From NCBI GenBank assembly GCA_031290985.1, contig JARLJW010000056.1, positions 1 through 47,987 on the forward strand: a stretch of 47,987 nt of DNA. The letters are read 5' to 3'. Made by a program: the position numbers and the translations under genes. The stretch is from Verrucomicrobiia bacterium (lineage in GTDB: Bacteria; Verrucomicrobiota; Verrucomicrobiia; Limisphaerales; UBA11358). The notes beneath the pieces are model-generated. The model was not told where the DNA came from and did no database searches. It saw only the letters and a program-made list of their open reading frames with translations. This document shows positions 37,431 to 44,827 of this stretch, in pieces. The first letter of the stretch is position 1. Each line of letters opens with the position of its first letter.

Positions 37431-37919
37431 TCACCGCTTCGGTAGCGGCAAGGTATCGCCGGTATTCGCCGGCTGATACACCGCCGGCGGCAGGTTCGCG
37501 AGCGGATCGCTGTGCTTGTGATGCTTCCACGCCAGGAAAGCCAGCCCGGCGACCACCAGCAGCACCACCGCCACGACGCCGGCAAAACCCATCTTCCAGT
37601 TCAATTTTGCGAAGGCCAGGATGAGGAAATCGAGAAAGTTCTTTTTCTGTTCCACCAGCGGCGGCGGCTCGCTGAATTTTTCCGTCCCCTTCAGTTCCCC
37701 GTCCAGCGCGGACAGCAGCGCCGCCTCGTCGAGCTTGAGAAACTTGGAGTAAATCTTCACCGAGCCGCGGATGTAAACCGTCGCGGAAAACGCGCTGAAA
37801 TTCCCATCTTCCAGGGCGCGCACGTGGTCCGTGCGGATCTTCGTCGCGTCGGCGACCTGCTCCACCGTGAGATTTTTGGCCGCGCGCGCCGTGCGGAGTT
37901 GTTCGGCAACCGTTGACAT
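37431..37919 (-). CDS. RodZ-like membrane HTH protein (short)
   Basis: This 162-aa protein has an N-terminal XRE/Cro-type helix-turn-helix of the RodZ kind (VAEQLRTARAAKNLTVEQVA, then ALEDGNFSAFSATVYIRGSV and IYSKFLKLD). A juxtamembrane segment and a TM (GFAGVVAVVLLVVAGLAFLAW, about 112-132) follow, with only about 30 residues outside. RodZ links MreB to the cell-wall machinery; full-length versions have a much larger periplasmic domain. ATG 37919 matches the usual MSTVAEQL-type start; 37928 is an alternative. It is divergent from the first sigma cassette. Confidence 0.82.
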   Translation of the reverse strand: MSTVAEQLRTARAAKNLTVEQVADATKIRTDHVRALEDGNFSAFSATVYIRGSVKIYSKFLKLDEAALLSALDGELKGTEKFSEPPPLVEQKKNFLDFLILAFAKLNWKMGFAGVVAVVLLVVAGLAFLAWKHHKHSDPLANLPPAVYQPANTGDTLPLPKR

Positions 37920-37979
37920 TCCCCTCATTTAGCGCATTTTACGCGGAATTGGCAATCTTGGAAATTCGCTCATTTAATT

Positions 37980-38009
37980 GAACCTTTCCTCGCCGCGCGC
38001 ATTCCTCTT
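37980..38009 (+). promoter_or_regulatory. ECF-type promoter motif of cassette 1 sigma
   Basis: GAACCTTTC (37980-37988), 12 nt, then ATTCCTCTT, with the ATG 16 nt later at 38017. The -35-like 9-mer matches that of cassette 2 (GAACCTTTT at 40711). The -10 block is poor, so this copy is the weakest of the set. Confidence 0.4.
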
Positions 38010-38016
38010 GTTGAAA

Positions 38017-38562
38017 ATGCCGGAAGTGGCCGCTCCAGAACAACTGCCAGTGCCGCAAGCCCGCGCCGGGGAACCGGCGGCTTGGGACGCCCTCTTCCGC
38101 CGATATCAACTGCCGCTGTACGTTTATGTCTTTGAACTGGTCCGCCACGAGCAAACGAGCCTCGACCTCGTGCAGGAGACCTTCATCGCCGCCGTCAAAC
38201 ATATCAGCGGCCTGCGCGAGGACGGAAAATTCGGCGGCTGGCTCTTCCGCATCGCGCACCAGAAATGCCTCCAGCACTGGCGCAAACGGACGGAAGTCCT
38301 GTGCGACGAAGTCCCGGAGCCGCCCGATGCCTTTGAAGACAGCCCGGACGACCTGCTCATCCAGCGCGAACAGGAGGAAGAATTTATGGCTTTGATCGAC
38401 CAGCTCCCGCTCCCGCAACGCTCCGTGCTGCTGCTGCGTTTCATCGAGGATTTTTCCCTCGAGGAAATCTCCCGCATCACCGAAACGCCGCTCGGCACGG
38501 TAAAATCCCGGCTGCATTTCGCCAAAAGTTCCCTGCGAAAATTATTGGAGGCAAAGCAATGA
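38017..38562 (+). CDS. ECF sigma factor, cassette 1
   Basis: This 181-aa stand-alone ECF sigma factor has region 2 at about 20-85 (AWDALFRRYQLPLYVYVFEL, DLVQETFIAAVKHISGLRE, FGGWLFRIAHQKCLQHWRK). Region 4 is at about 120-178 (LPLPQRSVLLLRFIEDFSLE, EISRITETPLGTVKSRLHFA). It lacks the C-terminal extension of the five fused paralogs. ATG 38017 is preferred over the TTG at 37978, which lies in the promoter motif. Its TGA overlaps an ATG (38559) that now opens only a 36-codon repeat-derived frame. The anti-sigma-like gene follows at 38671. Confidence 0.93.
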   Translation: MPEVAAPEQLPVPQARAGEPAAWDALFRRYQLPLYVYVFELVRHEQTSLDLVQETFIAAVKHISGLREDGKFGGWLFRIAHQKCLQHWRKRTEVLCDEVPEPPDAFEDSPDDLLIQREQEEEFMALIDQLPLPQRSVLLLRFIEDFSLEEISRITETPLGTVKSRLHFAKSSLRKLLEAKQ

Positions 38563-38669
38563 AGTCATCACTTGAAACCAAACTGGCAGGGCGCGTCGCT
38601 CCGCGCGCGCCGGAACGTGGATTGCAACCCAACGACGCGCACCAGGTGGAGCGCCCTGCCCGGTCATAA
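38559..38669 (+). CDS. 36-codon frame created by a repeat insertion
   Basis: The ATG overlaps the sigma stop (ATGA), the usual coupling for an anti-sigma gene. After MKSSLETK the frame enters the 76-bp hairpin repeat (38585-38660) and stops at 38669, one base before the ATG of the next gene. It probably marks where the original start of the anti-sigma-like gene was split off by the repeat. A functional peptide is unlikely, although translation through it could still couple the two genes. Confidence 0.4.
   Translation: MKSSLETKLAGRVAPRAPERGLQPNDAHQVERPARS
38585..38660. repeat. 76-bp hairpin repeat between sigma and anti-sigma-like gene
   Basis: GGCAGGGCGC (38585-38594) and GCGCCCTGCC (38651-38660) are perfect 10-bp inverted ends. 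The left 30 bp match the copy inside ygfZ (34729-34758). It appears to be a non-autonomous REP/MITE-like element. Confidence 0.75.
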
Positions 38670-38670
38670 A

Positions 38671-39108
38671 ATGAAAACGCCGCGTGAAATTTTATTGGCG
38701 CAACACCGCGCCGCCGAAGCGAAGCTGGACGCCATCCGCCGCTCGGTGGTGAATGAATTGAATCATCAAGGAACCAAGGAACAAGGTTCGTCACCGGCCT
38801 TGGTTGCCTGGTTGCTGGGTGGCTCAAAAGCCTGCTGGCAGGAATTGTTCTTTCCGAGCCGCCGCTTCTGGACCGGCACGGCTGCAATCTGGATCATCAT
38901 TCTCATCATCAATTTTTCCCAGCGCGACGAGGTGGACAGCGTCACTGGTCGGGCCGTCCACTCCAGCGGGCCGGTCATGAGCCTGCAAGCGCAGCAACGC
39001 TGGATGAACGAGCTGTTCGCCGACCGCGCCTTGCCGCCGGAGGCTGACCGGCCCCGGAATTTTTCGCCCAAACCGCGGACCGCCACCACCGCAACCGTCA
39101 CCGTTTGA
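38671..39108 (+). CDS. Membrane anti-sigma-like protein lacking the zinc finger, cassette 1
   Basis: This 145-aa protein has a helical cytoplasmic N-terminus (PREILLAQHRAAEAKLDAIR), one TM (FWTGTAAIWIIILIINF, about 68-85) and an outer tail. From the membrane to the end it is clearly homologous to the zinc-finger anti-sigma of cassette 2. Shared features are WQ(E/K)L-x-x-PSRR before the TM, QR(D/E) after it, and NELFADR-x-LP-x-x-ADRP-x-N-x-S-x-KPRT at the end. The HxxxCxxC zinc motif is absent here. A repeat insertion lies directly upstream of its start. Probably regulates the adjacent sigma factor. Confidence 0.75.
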   Translation: MKTPREILLAQHRAAEAKLDAIRRSVVNELNHQGTKEQGSSPALVAWLLGGSKACWQELFFPSRRFWTGTAAIWIIILIINFSQRDEVDSVTGRAVHSSGPVMSLQAQQRWMNELFADRALPPEADRPRNFSPKPRTATTATVTV

Positions 39109-39111
39109 TTT

Positions 39112-40656
39112 GTGAGCGACAAACCCAAAAGTAAATTACGCTGGCGTCTGCTCCGCTGGGGACTGATCGGCCTGGCCCTCAGCGCCACCCTCGCCGCCAT
39201 TCTCGTCACCGAAGAAAACTGGCGACTGAAGCACGCCTGGGAAAACTTCAAGCACGAAGCCGAGGCCCGCGGCGAACGATTTGACATGGCGTCCGTGGTT
39301 CCGCCCACCGTGCCCGACGACCAGAATTTTTTCTGCGCGCCCATCGTGGCCAGCACGCTCGCCTGGGAGCGCCAGCATCAAAACAACGGGCCGGACAAAA
39401 CGGTGGCGGATGTTGCCAGCCGGATGCAGTTCAACATCTACCCCGGCGATTCCGAATCCTGGCCCACCAACGGCGGCAATTGGCAGCGGAGCACCCTGAC
39501 CGACTTGGTGCCATGGCAGCGGCTCTATCGGAATTTTGCGGAAACACCCGAGGGCAAAACCAACGTCTACCCCGTGCCCGCCCAGCCACAGTCACCCGCC
39601 GCCGACGTGTTGCTCGCCCTGGGCCGCTTCGACCCCGCGCTGGATGCTCTGCGCCAGGCCAGCCTGCGGCCTTACGCCCGGATTCCGCTCGATTATGCCA
39701 GCGATTTCGATGCCGCCGGCGAACTGCTGCCCTGGCTGGCCCGCATGAAAGGCTGTGCGCAATTCCTCAATCTGCGAATCCTTGCGGAACTGCAGAACAA
39801 CCAGGGTGCACAGGCCTTGGAAGATGTTAAACTCCTGCTGCGCGTGAACGACTGCGTCCGCGAACAGCCGCTCCTCATCTCCCACCTCGTCCGCATCGCG
39901 ATCATGGCCATTGCGCTTCAACCCGTTTACGAGGGGCTGGCCGGGCACCACTGGTCCGATGCCCAACTCGCGGAATTGGAACAAACATTGTCCCAGCAGG
40001 ATTATCTGGCCGACTACGAATTTGCCATGCGGGGCGAAAAAGCAACCGCCATCGACACCTTCGAGAAAGAACGCATCACCCGGGAAATGAAGAATGTGGC
40101 TGACGATAAAGGAACCGTTGTGACCAACCGTCTGCGCTGGATGCCCAGCGCCTATTTTTACGGGAACGAACTGGCCTTCGCTCAGATGCACCAGCAGTTC
40201 ATCGCGCCGCTGGTTGATCTGACGAACCGGATCGCCGCCCCCGCCGCCTTGCGTCAGGCTCAAGCCATCATTCAGGACCGGATGAAGCATTACTCGTACT
40301 ACCAGACCAAGGCACGGATGCTTTTCCCCGCCATCGCCAACAGTGTGCAGCGGTATGTCAGAATCCAGGCGCAGGTGGATCTGGCGTGCGTGGCGTGCGC
40401 CTTGGAACGCTACCGTCTGGCGCATGGAAATTACCCTGAAACCTTGGATGCCCTTACGCCGCAATTTATCACCCAACTGCCGCATGACCTCATCAACGGC
40501 CAGCCTCTTCACTATCGCCGCACCGACAAAGGCCAATTCGTCCTCTACTCCATCGGCTGGGATGAAAACGACGACGGCGGAAAGGTTTTTCTGACCAGCA
40601 AAGGCAGCGTGGATCAGAAAAAAGGCGACTGGGTCTGGCAATATCCGGCGCAATGA
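39112..40656 (+). CDS. Large membrane-anchored protein, cassette 1
   Basis: This 514-aa protein starts at GTG, 3 bp after the anti-sigma-like gene. It has a basic N-terminus, one TM (GLIGLALSATLAAILV, about 17-32) and then TEENWRLKHAWENFKHEAEA and PPTVPDDQNFF. A long helical middle region is followed by a C-terminal module: LERYRLAHGNYPETLDALTP, LINGQPLHYRRTDKG, FVLYSIGWDENDDGG and KKGDWVWQYP. Both ends match the third gene of cassette 2. The C-terminal module resembles the globular part of major pseudopilins. Probably external; function unknown, likely part of the signal pathway of the upstream sigma. Confidence 0.8.
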   Translation: MSDKPKSKLRWRLLRWGLIGLALSATLAAILVTEENWRLKHAWENFKHEAEARGERFDMASVVPPTVPDDQNFFCAPIVASTLAWERQHQNNGPDKTVADVASRMQFNIYPGDSESWPTNGGNWQRSTLTDLVPWQRLYRNFAETPEGKTNVYPVPAQPQSPAADVLLALGRFDPALDALRQASLRPYARIPLDYASDFDAAGELLPWLARMKGCAQFLNLRILAELQNNQGAQALEDVKLLLRVNDCVREQPLLISHLVRIAIMAIALQPVYEGLAGHHWSDAQLAELEQTLSQQDYLADYEFAMRGEKATAIDTFEKERITREMKNVADDKGTVVTNRLRWMPSAYFYGNELAFAQMHQQFIAPLVDLTNRIAAPAALRQAQAIIQDRMKHYSYYQTKARMLFPAIANSVQRYVRIQAQVDLACVACALERYRLAHGNYPETLDALTPQFITQLPHDLINGQPLHYRRTDKGQFVLYSIGWDENDDGGKVFLTSKGSVDQKKGDWVWQYPAQ

Positions 40657-40710
40657 AGTCAGGACCGTTCGGCCAGCTACCGCAGGGGTAACGATTTGCC
40701 AAAATTGTGT

Positions 40711-40740
40711 GAACCTTTTCGCCGTTGGCGGGGATTAATG
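40711..40740 (+). promoter_or_regulatory. ECF-type promoter motif of cassette 2 sigma
   Basis: GAACCTTTT (40711-40719), 12 nt ending GGCGG, then GGATTAATG (40732-40740), 14 nt before the ATG at 40746. GAACCTTT-type -35 elements are typical of ECF promoters in general. Confidence 0.6.
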
Positions 40741-40745
40741 GTTAC

Positions 40746-41369
40746 ATGGTCATCACGGACGATCCGCCGAAGCTGCCCGACGAACAGGCGCTCCTGGTCC
40801 GCGCCCGCGCCGGAGAAACGGAGGCGTTCTGCCGCGTGATCAGCCCGCTACAAACGCGGTTGCTGCGCCAGGCAATTGCATTGGCGGGGGATGTCAGCAC
40901 GGCGGAAGACCTCGTTTCAGAAACCCTGGTGGAGGCATGGAAAAGCCTCCCGCGCTATAACCAAAACTGCCGCTTTTCCACCTGGCTTTACTCGATTCTT
41001 CTCCACCGTCATTGGAAATCCGTGCGGCGCGCACGCCGCCGCCCGGTCGTGCTCGCTTGGTTGTCATTCTTCGAGGCGCGTGACCTCCACCAGCGGCAGG
41101 AGAATGTCCCTTCCCCGGAGCCTTCCCCGGCGGAACTCATGACAGAGAACGAAACCACCACCCGGTTGCGACTGTGTCTGGAACGTTTGCCCGAACCGCA
41201 TCGTCAGGTTATCTTGCTGCGCTTTTTTGAGGATGCCTCGCTCACGGAAATCGCAAGCGTACTTGGCTGCTCGGTAGGCACTGTCAAATCCCGCTTGCAC
41301 CACGCGTTGGAAAAATTACGCCAAATGAAATTGAACCTTCCCGGCCCGGACGGGGATAAACCTGTATGA
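40746..41369 (+). CDS. ECF sigma factor, cassette 2
   Basis: This 207-aa ECF sigma factor has region 2 at about 18-85 (AFCRVISPLQTRLLRQAIAL, AEDLVSETLVEAWKSLPRYN, CRFSTWLYSILLHRHWKSVR). Region 4 is at about 140-197 (LPEPHRQVILLRFFEDASLT, EIASVLGCSVGTVKSRLHHA). The linker holds a Pro/Glu-rich stretch (PSPEPSPAEL). It has no membrane extension. Its stop overlaps the start of the zinc-finger anti-sigma (ATGA). A promoter motif of the shared type lies directly upstream, and a second match lies inside its 3' end before the anti-sigma start. Confidence 0.94.
   Translation: MVITDDPPKLPDEQALLVRARAGETEAFCRVISPLQTRLLRQAIALAGDVSTAEDLVSETLVEAWKSLPRYNQNCRFSTWLYSILLHRHWKSVRRARRRPVVLAWLSFFEARDLHQRQENVPSPEPSPAELMTENETTTRLRLCLERLPEPHRQVILLRFFEDASLTEIASVLGCSVGTVKSRLHHALEKLRQMKLNLPGPDGDKPV
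41333..41362 (+). promoter_or_regulatory. Internal ECF-type motif before the anti-sigma gene
   Basis: GAACCTTCC (41333-41341), 12 nt ending GACGG, then GGATAAACC (41354-41362), 12 nt before the ATG at 41366. It lies in the last codons of the sigma gene yet has the full layout of the upstream motifs. It may give separate expression of the anti-sigma. Confidence 0.45.
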
Positions 41370-41986
41370 GACTGTTTGACCAACCCTGCCGTCGGCATCG
41401 CTGGGACGTTTCCCTGCTGGCTGCCGGCGCGTTGCCGCCGGCGGAACGCGATGCAGTCGAACAACACCTCTCTGCCTGCCCCGCCTGCCGGGAATACTTG
41501 ATGCAGATCAAAGCCGTAACCAAGCCCCTCGCCGCTTGGGCCGAATGCCTGCCGCAAGTGGAACCAAGTCCGGCCACGCAGCAGCGCTGGGCCCGGGCGA
41601 TCGAGGTAGCGGACAAACCCACGCCGGTTCATGGGGCTGGCCTTCGGGCCGGCTTGCTTGAATGGAAGCATCGGCTCTGGTTGACCCGCCACCGGACGCC
41701 CCTCCACCAAATCCTGTGGCAGAAGTTGATCCTGCCCAGCCGCCGCACCTGGGCCGGGCTCGTCATGGTGTGGGTTTTGATCATCGCCGCCCACATGGCG
41801 CAGCGCGAGCATTCGCCGGCAGCCGATGTCAAACCCATCACCGCCGCGGCCATGATGAATTATGGCGACCAACAAAAGCTCCTGAACGAATTGTTTGCCG
41901 ACCGCTCGCTGCCCGGCGATGCCGACCGGCCCAAAAACTATTCCTCCAAACCTCGCACGGAAAAATTCCAATTTTTAAACGCATGA
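41366..41986 (+). CDS. Zinc-finger anti-sigma factor, cassette 2
   Basis: This 206-aa protein has an N-terminal zinc-binding anti-sigma (ZAS-like) domain: CRRHRWDVSLLAAGALPPAE, then EQHLSACPACREYL with the H-x3-C-x2-C motif (about 33-40). A helical linker, one TM (TWAGLVMVWVLIIAAHM, about 131-147) and an outer tail ending NELFADRSLPGDADRPKN and SSKPRT follow. The ATGA overlap with the sigma gene is the classic sigma/anti-sigma arrangement. The cassette 1 counterpart shares only the membrane and tail parts. It should hold the sigma at the membrane until an outside signal acts. Confidence 0.88.
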   Translation: MRLFDQPCRRHRWDVSLLAAGALPPAERDAVEQHLSACPACREYLMQIKAVTKPLAAWAECLPQVEPSPATQQRWARAIEVADKPTPVHGAGLRAGLLEWKHRLWLTRHRTPLHQILWQKLILPSRRTWAGLVMVWVLIIAAHMAQREHSPAADVKPITAAAMMNYGDQQKLLNELFADRSLPGDADRPKNYSSKPRTEKFQFLNA

Positions 41987-43977
41987 ACCAGCCATCGTCC
42001 GAAAAAAACCGCCTGCACTTGTCCTTCAATTTTTCCCGCATTGTTCTGGCCTGGCTCATATTTCTCACCATTGCCGTCATCCTTGTCGTCATCGCCCATG
42101 TATGGACCCGGCCAACGAATAAGCCTGTGCTTTGGGCGGAAGCCCTCAGTGTCATCGTTCTTTCCTTTGTTTTCCTGGGCCTCTGGGGTTTCGTCCGCTG
42201 GTGCTGTTGCTGGCGGAATTTCCGGCGGGTGCTGCTGGGCGCGGCCATCTTCGTAACACTCGTCGCCATCTTTTATACGGAAGAAGACTGGCGCGGCAAA
42301 CGCGCCTGGGAAAATTGCAAACGCGACCTCGAAGCCAAAGGCGTGGTGCTGGATTGGGAGAAATTCATTCCGCCGCCCGTACCCGATGACCAAAACTTTT
42401 TCAAGGCCAGCCAAAAAATCGCCTTCAGCTTTGTCAAATCCACCAATGCTGCGCAAGCGGACTTCCTGGCCACGCAGCCGAGGTTTCAATTCATGCCCAA
42501 TAAAACCAACACCTTCCCCATCCTCGACACGGGCAGGACGGGGTCGGTGGCCGTGGCCACGCTCACAATCATACCACCCGGCAGCGTCGCTCCGGCATTT
42601 ACCGGCAACCGCCTGGACTTGAAACTCAACGATCCCGCCGCGCACCGTGTGGCCGCCACCTGGCTTCAAAGAACCCTTGGCAGAATGGTCAATGGCGCCG
42701 CTGGCTTCCCGTTTTCTGAATTCCAATTAACCAATCTACCCCCGGCGCAAATTTTTGTGCAGGCCGATGCGACGCCGGCTCTTGCCGATCTTGAAAAGAT
42801 AATACCCGCCGCTGCCGCCACCAACATCGGCCGGGTGCGAATTGAGGCAACCCTTGACCGGACAAAGTTTCGTGTCGCGCTCACCGATGTGCATATCACG
42901 GCGGCAGCGGACTACCTCAAATGGAGCGACCAGAACGCACCGGACTTCGCCGAAATCCGCGAGGCCCTCAAACGGCCCTACGCCCGGATTGACTGCGATT
43001 ATTCCCAGCCCTACGCGATCGCGATCCCAAACTTTGTGACGATGCGCAGCCTGGCGCAGACCCTCGTCATGCGCGCGCAGTGCTATTTGCTGCTCGGCCA
43101 GCCGGAAAAGGCGCTGGATGAATTGACGCTGATGAACGACTCGCGGCGCATCCTGCAAAGCGCGCCGTCCGGCAAGCCGATGACCCTCGTCGCCTCGATG
43201 ATCAACGTCGCCATCACCGGACTTTATGTGGATACCATCGCGTACGGCCTGCACCTGCACGCATGGCGCGAGCCGCAGCTGGCCGCCTTGCAAGCACAGC
43301 TCAAGCCCATCAACCTGCCGTCACTTGTCGCGGAAAGTTTCCGGGAAGAACCCGTATATTCATCCCGCACCCTTGAAACCATCACGCCCGCCGCCCTGGC
43401 TGAGATGCTGTCCCACCGCACCCCCATCAGTCTTTGGCAGAAGTTGAGCGATCCAAACTACGCGCTCGTGAAATTCCTGCCGCGCGGCTGGGTTTATCAA
43501 AACATGACGTACGCCATCACCGTGGGGCAAAAATGGAACGCCGGGTTTGACCTCGCCAACGACTTGATCCTGCCCAAAAAGTCGGATCAGAGCATGAACG
43601 CCATCATCGCCGATTTGGACCATTGGTCGCCCTGGAACATCTGGTCGCGGATCGCCATCCCCAACTTCACCAAGGCCATCCAGACCACGGCCAAAAACCA
43701 GACGCTGGTGGTTGAAGGCCAGATCGCCTGCGCCCTCGAACGCCATCGCCTCGCGCATGGCGGCTATCCCGAAACGCTCGACGCCCTCACGCCGCAGTTC
43801 ATGGACAAAATCCCGAACGACATCATCGGCGGCGAGCCAATGCACTATCGCCGCACCAACGACGGTAATTTCCTGCTCTACTCCATCGGCTGGAATGAAA
43901 CCGATGACGGCGGCACTCCGGGCACGCTGAACGATGCAAAAAAGGGCGACTGGGTCTGGCAATATCCGACAAAGTGA
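41983..43977 (+). CDS. Large membrane-anchored protein, cassette 2
   Basis: This 664-aa protein overlaps the anti-sigma stop by 4 bp (ATGA). Three N-terminal TM segments are seen: IVLAWLIFLTIAVILVVIAH, LWAEALSVIVLSFVFLGLWG and VLLGAAIFVTLVAIFY. Then come TEEDWRGKRAWENCKRDLEA and PPPVPDDQNFF, matching the cassette 1 protein. A longer middle region follows, then the same C-terminal module (LERHRLAHGGYPETLDALTP, IIGGEPMHYRRTNDG, LLYSIGWNETDDGG, KKGDWVWQYP). Two extra TMs distinguish it from its paralog. Likely exposed outside and functionally tied to the sigma/anti-sigma pair; molecular role unknown. Confidence 0.82.
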   Translation: MNQPSSEKNRLHLSFNFSRIVLAWLIFLTIAVILVVIAHVWTRPTNKPVLWAEALSVIVLSFVFLGLWGFVRWCCCWRNFRRVLLGAAIFVTLVAIFYTEEDWRGKRAWENCKRDLEAKGVVLDWEKFIPPPVPDDQNFFKASQKIAFSFVKSTNAAQADFLATQPRFQFMPNKTNTFPILDTGRTGSVAVATLTIIPPGSVAPAFTGNRLDLKLNDPAAHRVAATWLQRTLGRMVNGAAGFPFSEFQLTNLPPAQIFVQADATPALADLEKIIPAAAATNIGRVRIEATLDRTKFRVALTDVHITAAADYLKWSDQNAPDFAEIREALKRPYARIDCDYSQPYAIAIPNFVTMRSLAQTLVMRAQCYLLLGQPEKALDELTLMNDSRRILQSAPSGKPMTLVASMINVAITGLYVDTIAYGLHLHAWREPQLAALQAQLKPINLPSLVAESFREEPVYSSRTLETITPAALAEMLSHRTPISLWQKLSDPNYALVKFLPRGWVYQNMTYAITVGQKWNAGFDLANDLILPKKSDQSMNAIIADLDHWSPWNIWSRIAIPNFTKAIQTTAKNQTLVVEGQIACALERHRLAHGGYPETLDALTPQFMDKIPNDIIGGEPMHYRRTNDGNFLLYSIGWNETDDGGTPGTLNDAKKGDWVWQYPTK

Positions 43978-44006
43978 TGTTTTCCTTCCCCGCCGTCATT
44001 AAAGGT

Positions 44007-44807
44007 TCATTTGGCGAACTCAGGATGCTCTGCTAAGAATCGAGCGTATTCAATTTTCACCCATTCCAGATCCGGACCGAATTTGAGAGCCTGCTGATAC
44101 AGCCGGTTGGCCTCCGAATACTCCCCGTGAACCTGCTCCACAAATTCTGCGAAGTTGGCGTTATGCCAGGGATTGTCCGGGTCCAGTTGCAACGCCTCAC
44201 GATACAATTGCTCCGCGCCACGGTGATTCCTGCGGTTTTCCCACATGAAATTTGCGAAGTTGCCAAGGTTGCATGAATCCTTCGGATCCAGTTCATACGC
44301 TCTGCGGTAAAGCCATTGCGCCTCGTCATCGTCTTTAAGCGTATCCGCCAGGAAGCTGGCGAAGTTACTGGTATGAATCGCGTGATCGGGGTCAAGCTCC
44401 AGGGCTTTGCGATATAACCGTTCCGCGCCTTCATTGTCCTTGCGCACTTTGTACAAGAAAGCCGCAAAGTTCCCGGTGTTGTTCGCATCCTCTGGATCGA
44501 GTTCCAATGCTTGCCGATGCAATCGCTCCGCTTCGTCGTGCTTCTTGTGGATATCGGCCAATAACACCGCAAGATTTCCAAGGGTATCCGTGTCTTTTGG
44601 ATCGATTTCCAAGGCCCTGCGATAAAGTCGTTCCGCCTCGGTGTAGTTCTTGCGGACCCGGGCCATGAACCTCGCAAAATTATAGGTCAGCTCGATGCTT
44701 TCAGGAAAATCCTTGAGCCCTTCAAGGTAAATAGCCTCGACTTTCTCGGGATCAGATTCGGCATCCACTTTCGCCTGCCATGCCCAACAATCTTTTTCCG
44801 CGGTCAT
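44007..44807 (-). CDS. TPR-repeat protein with 35-residue units
   Basis: This 266-aa protein consists almost wholly of tetratricopeptide-like repeats. Five regular units of exactly 35 residues follow the pattern (E/G)A-(E/Q/N)-x-LY-(R/Q)-(R/K/E/Q)AL-ELDP, then a second helix N-F-A-x-F(L/M) (for example TGNFAAFLYKVRKDNEGAER). Degenerate units lie at each end. There is no signal peptide or TM. It starts 20 bp after the ftsK stop and is probably co-transcribed. It likely acts as a protein-interaction scaffold; partner unknown. The closeness of the units suggests recent repeat expansion. Confidence 0.87.
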   Translation of the reverse strand: MTAEKDCWAWQAKVDAESDPEKVEAIYLEGLKDFPESIELTYNFARFMARVRKNYTEAERLYRRALEIDPKDTDTLGNLAVLLADIHKKHDEAERLHRQALELDPEDANNTGNFAAFLYKVRKDNEGAERLYRKALELDPDHAIHTSNFASFLADTLKDDDEAQWLYRRAYELDPKDSCNLGNFANFMWENRRNHRGAEQLYREALQLDPDNPWHNANFAEFVEQVHGEYSEANRLYQQALKFGPDLEWVKIEYARFLAEHPEFAK

Positions 44808-44827
44808 AAAAGTAGTTCATTATGACT

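Noticed and set aside
41662..41982. Extended start for the cassette 2 large protein
   Set aside because: It would run 107 codons through the anti-sigma gene in another frame; the ATG at 41983 with an ATGA overlap matches the sigma/anti-sigma junction style.
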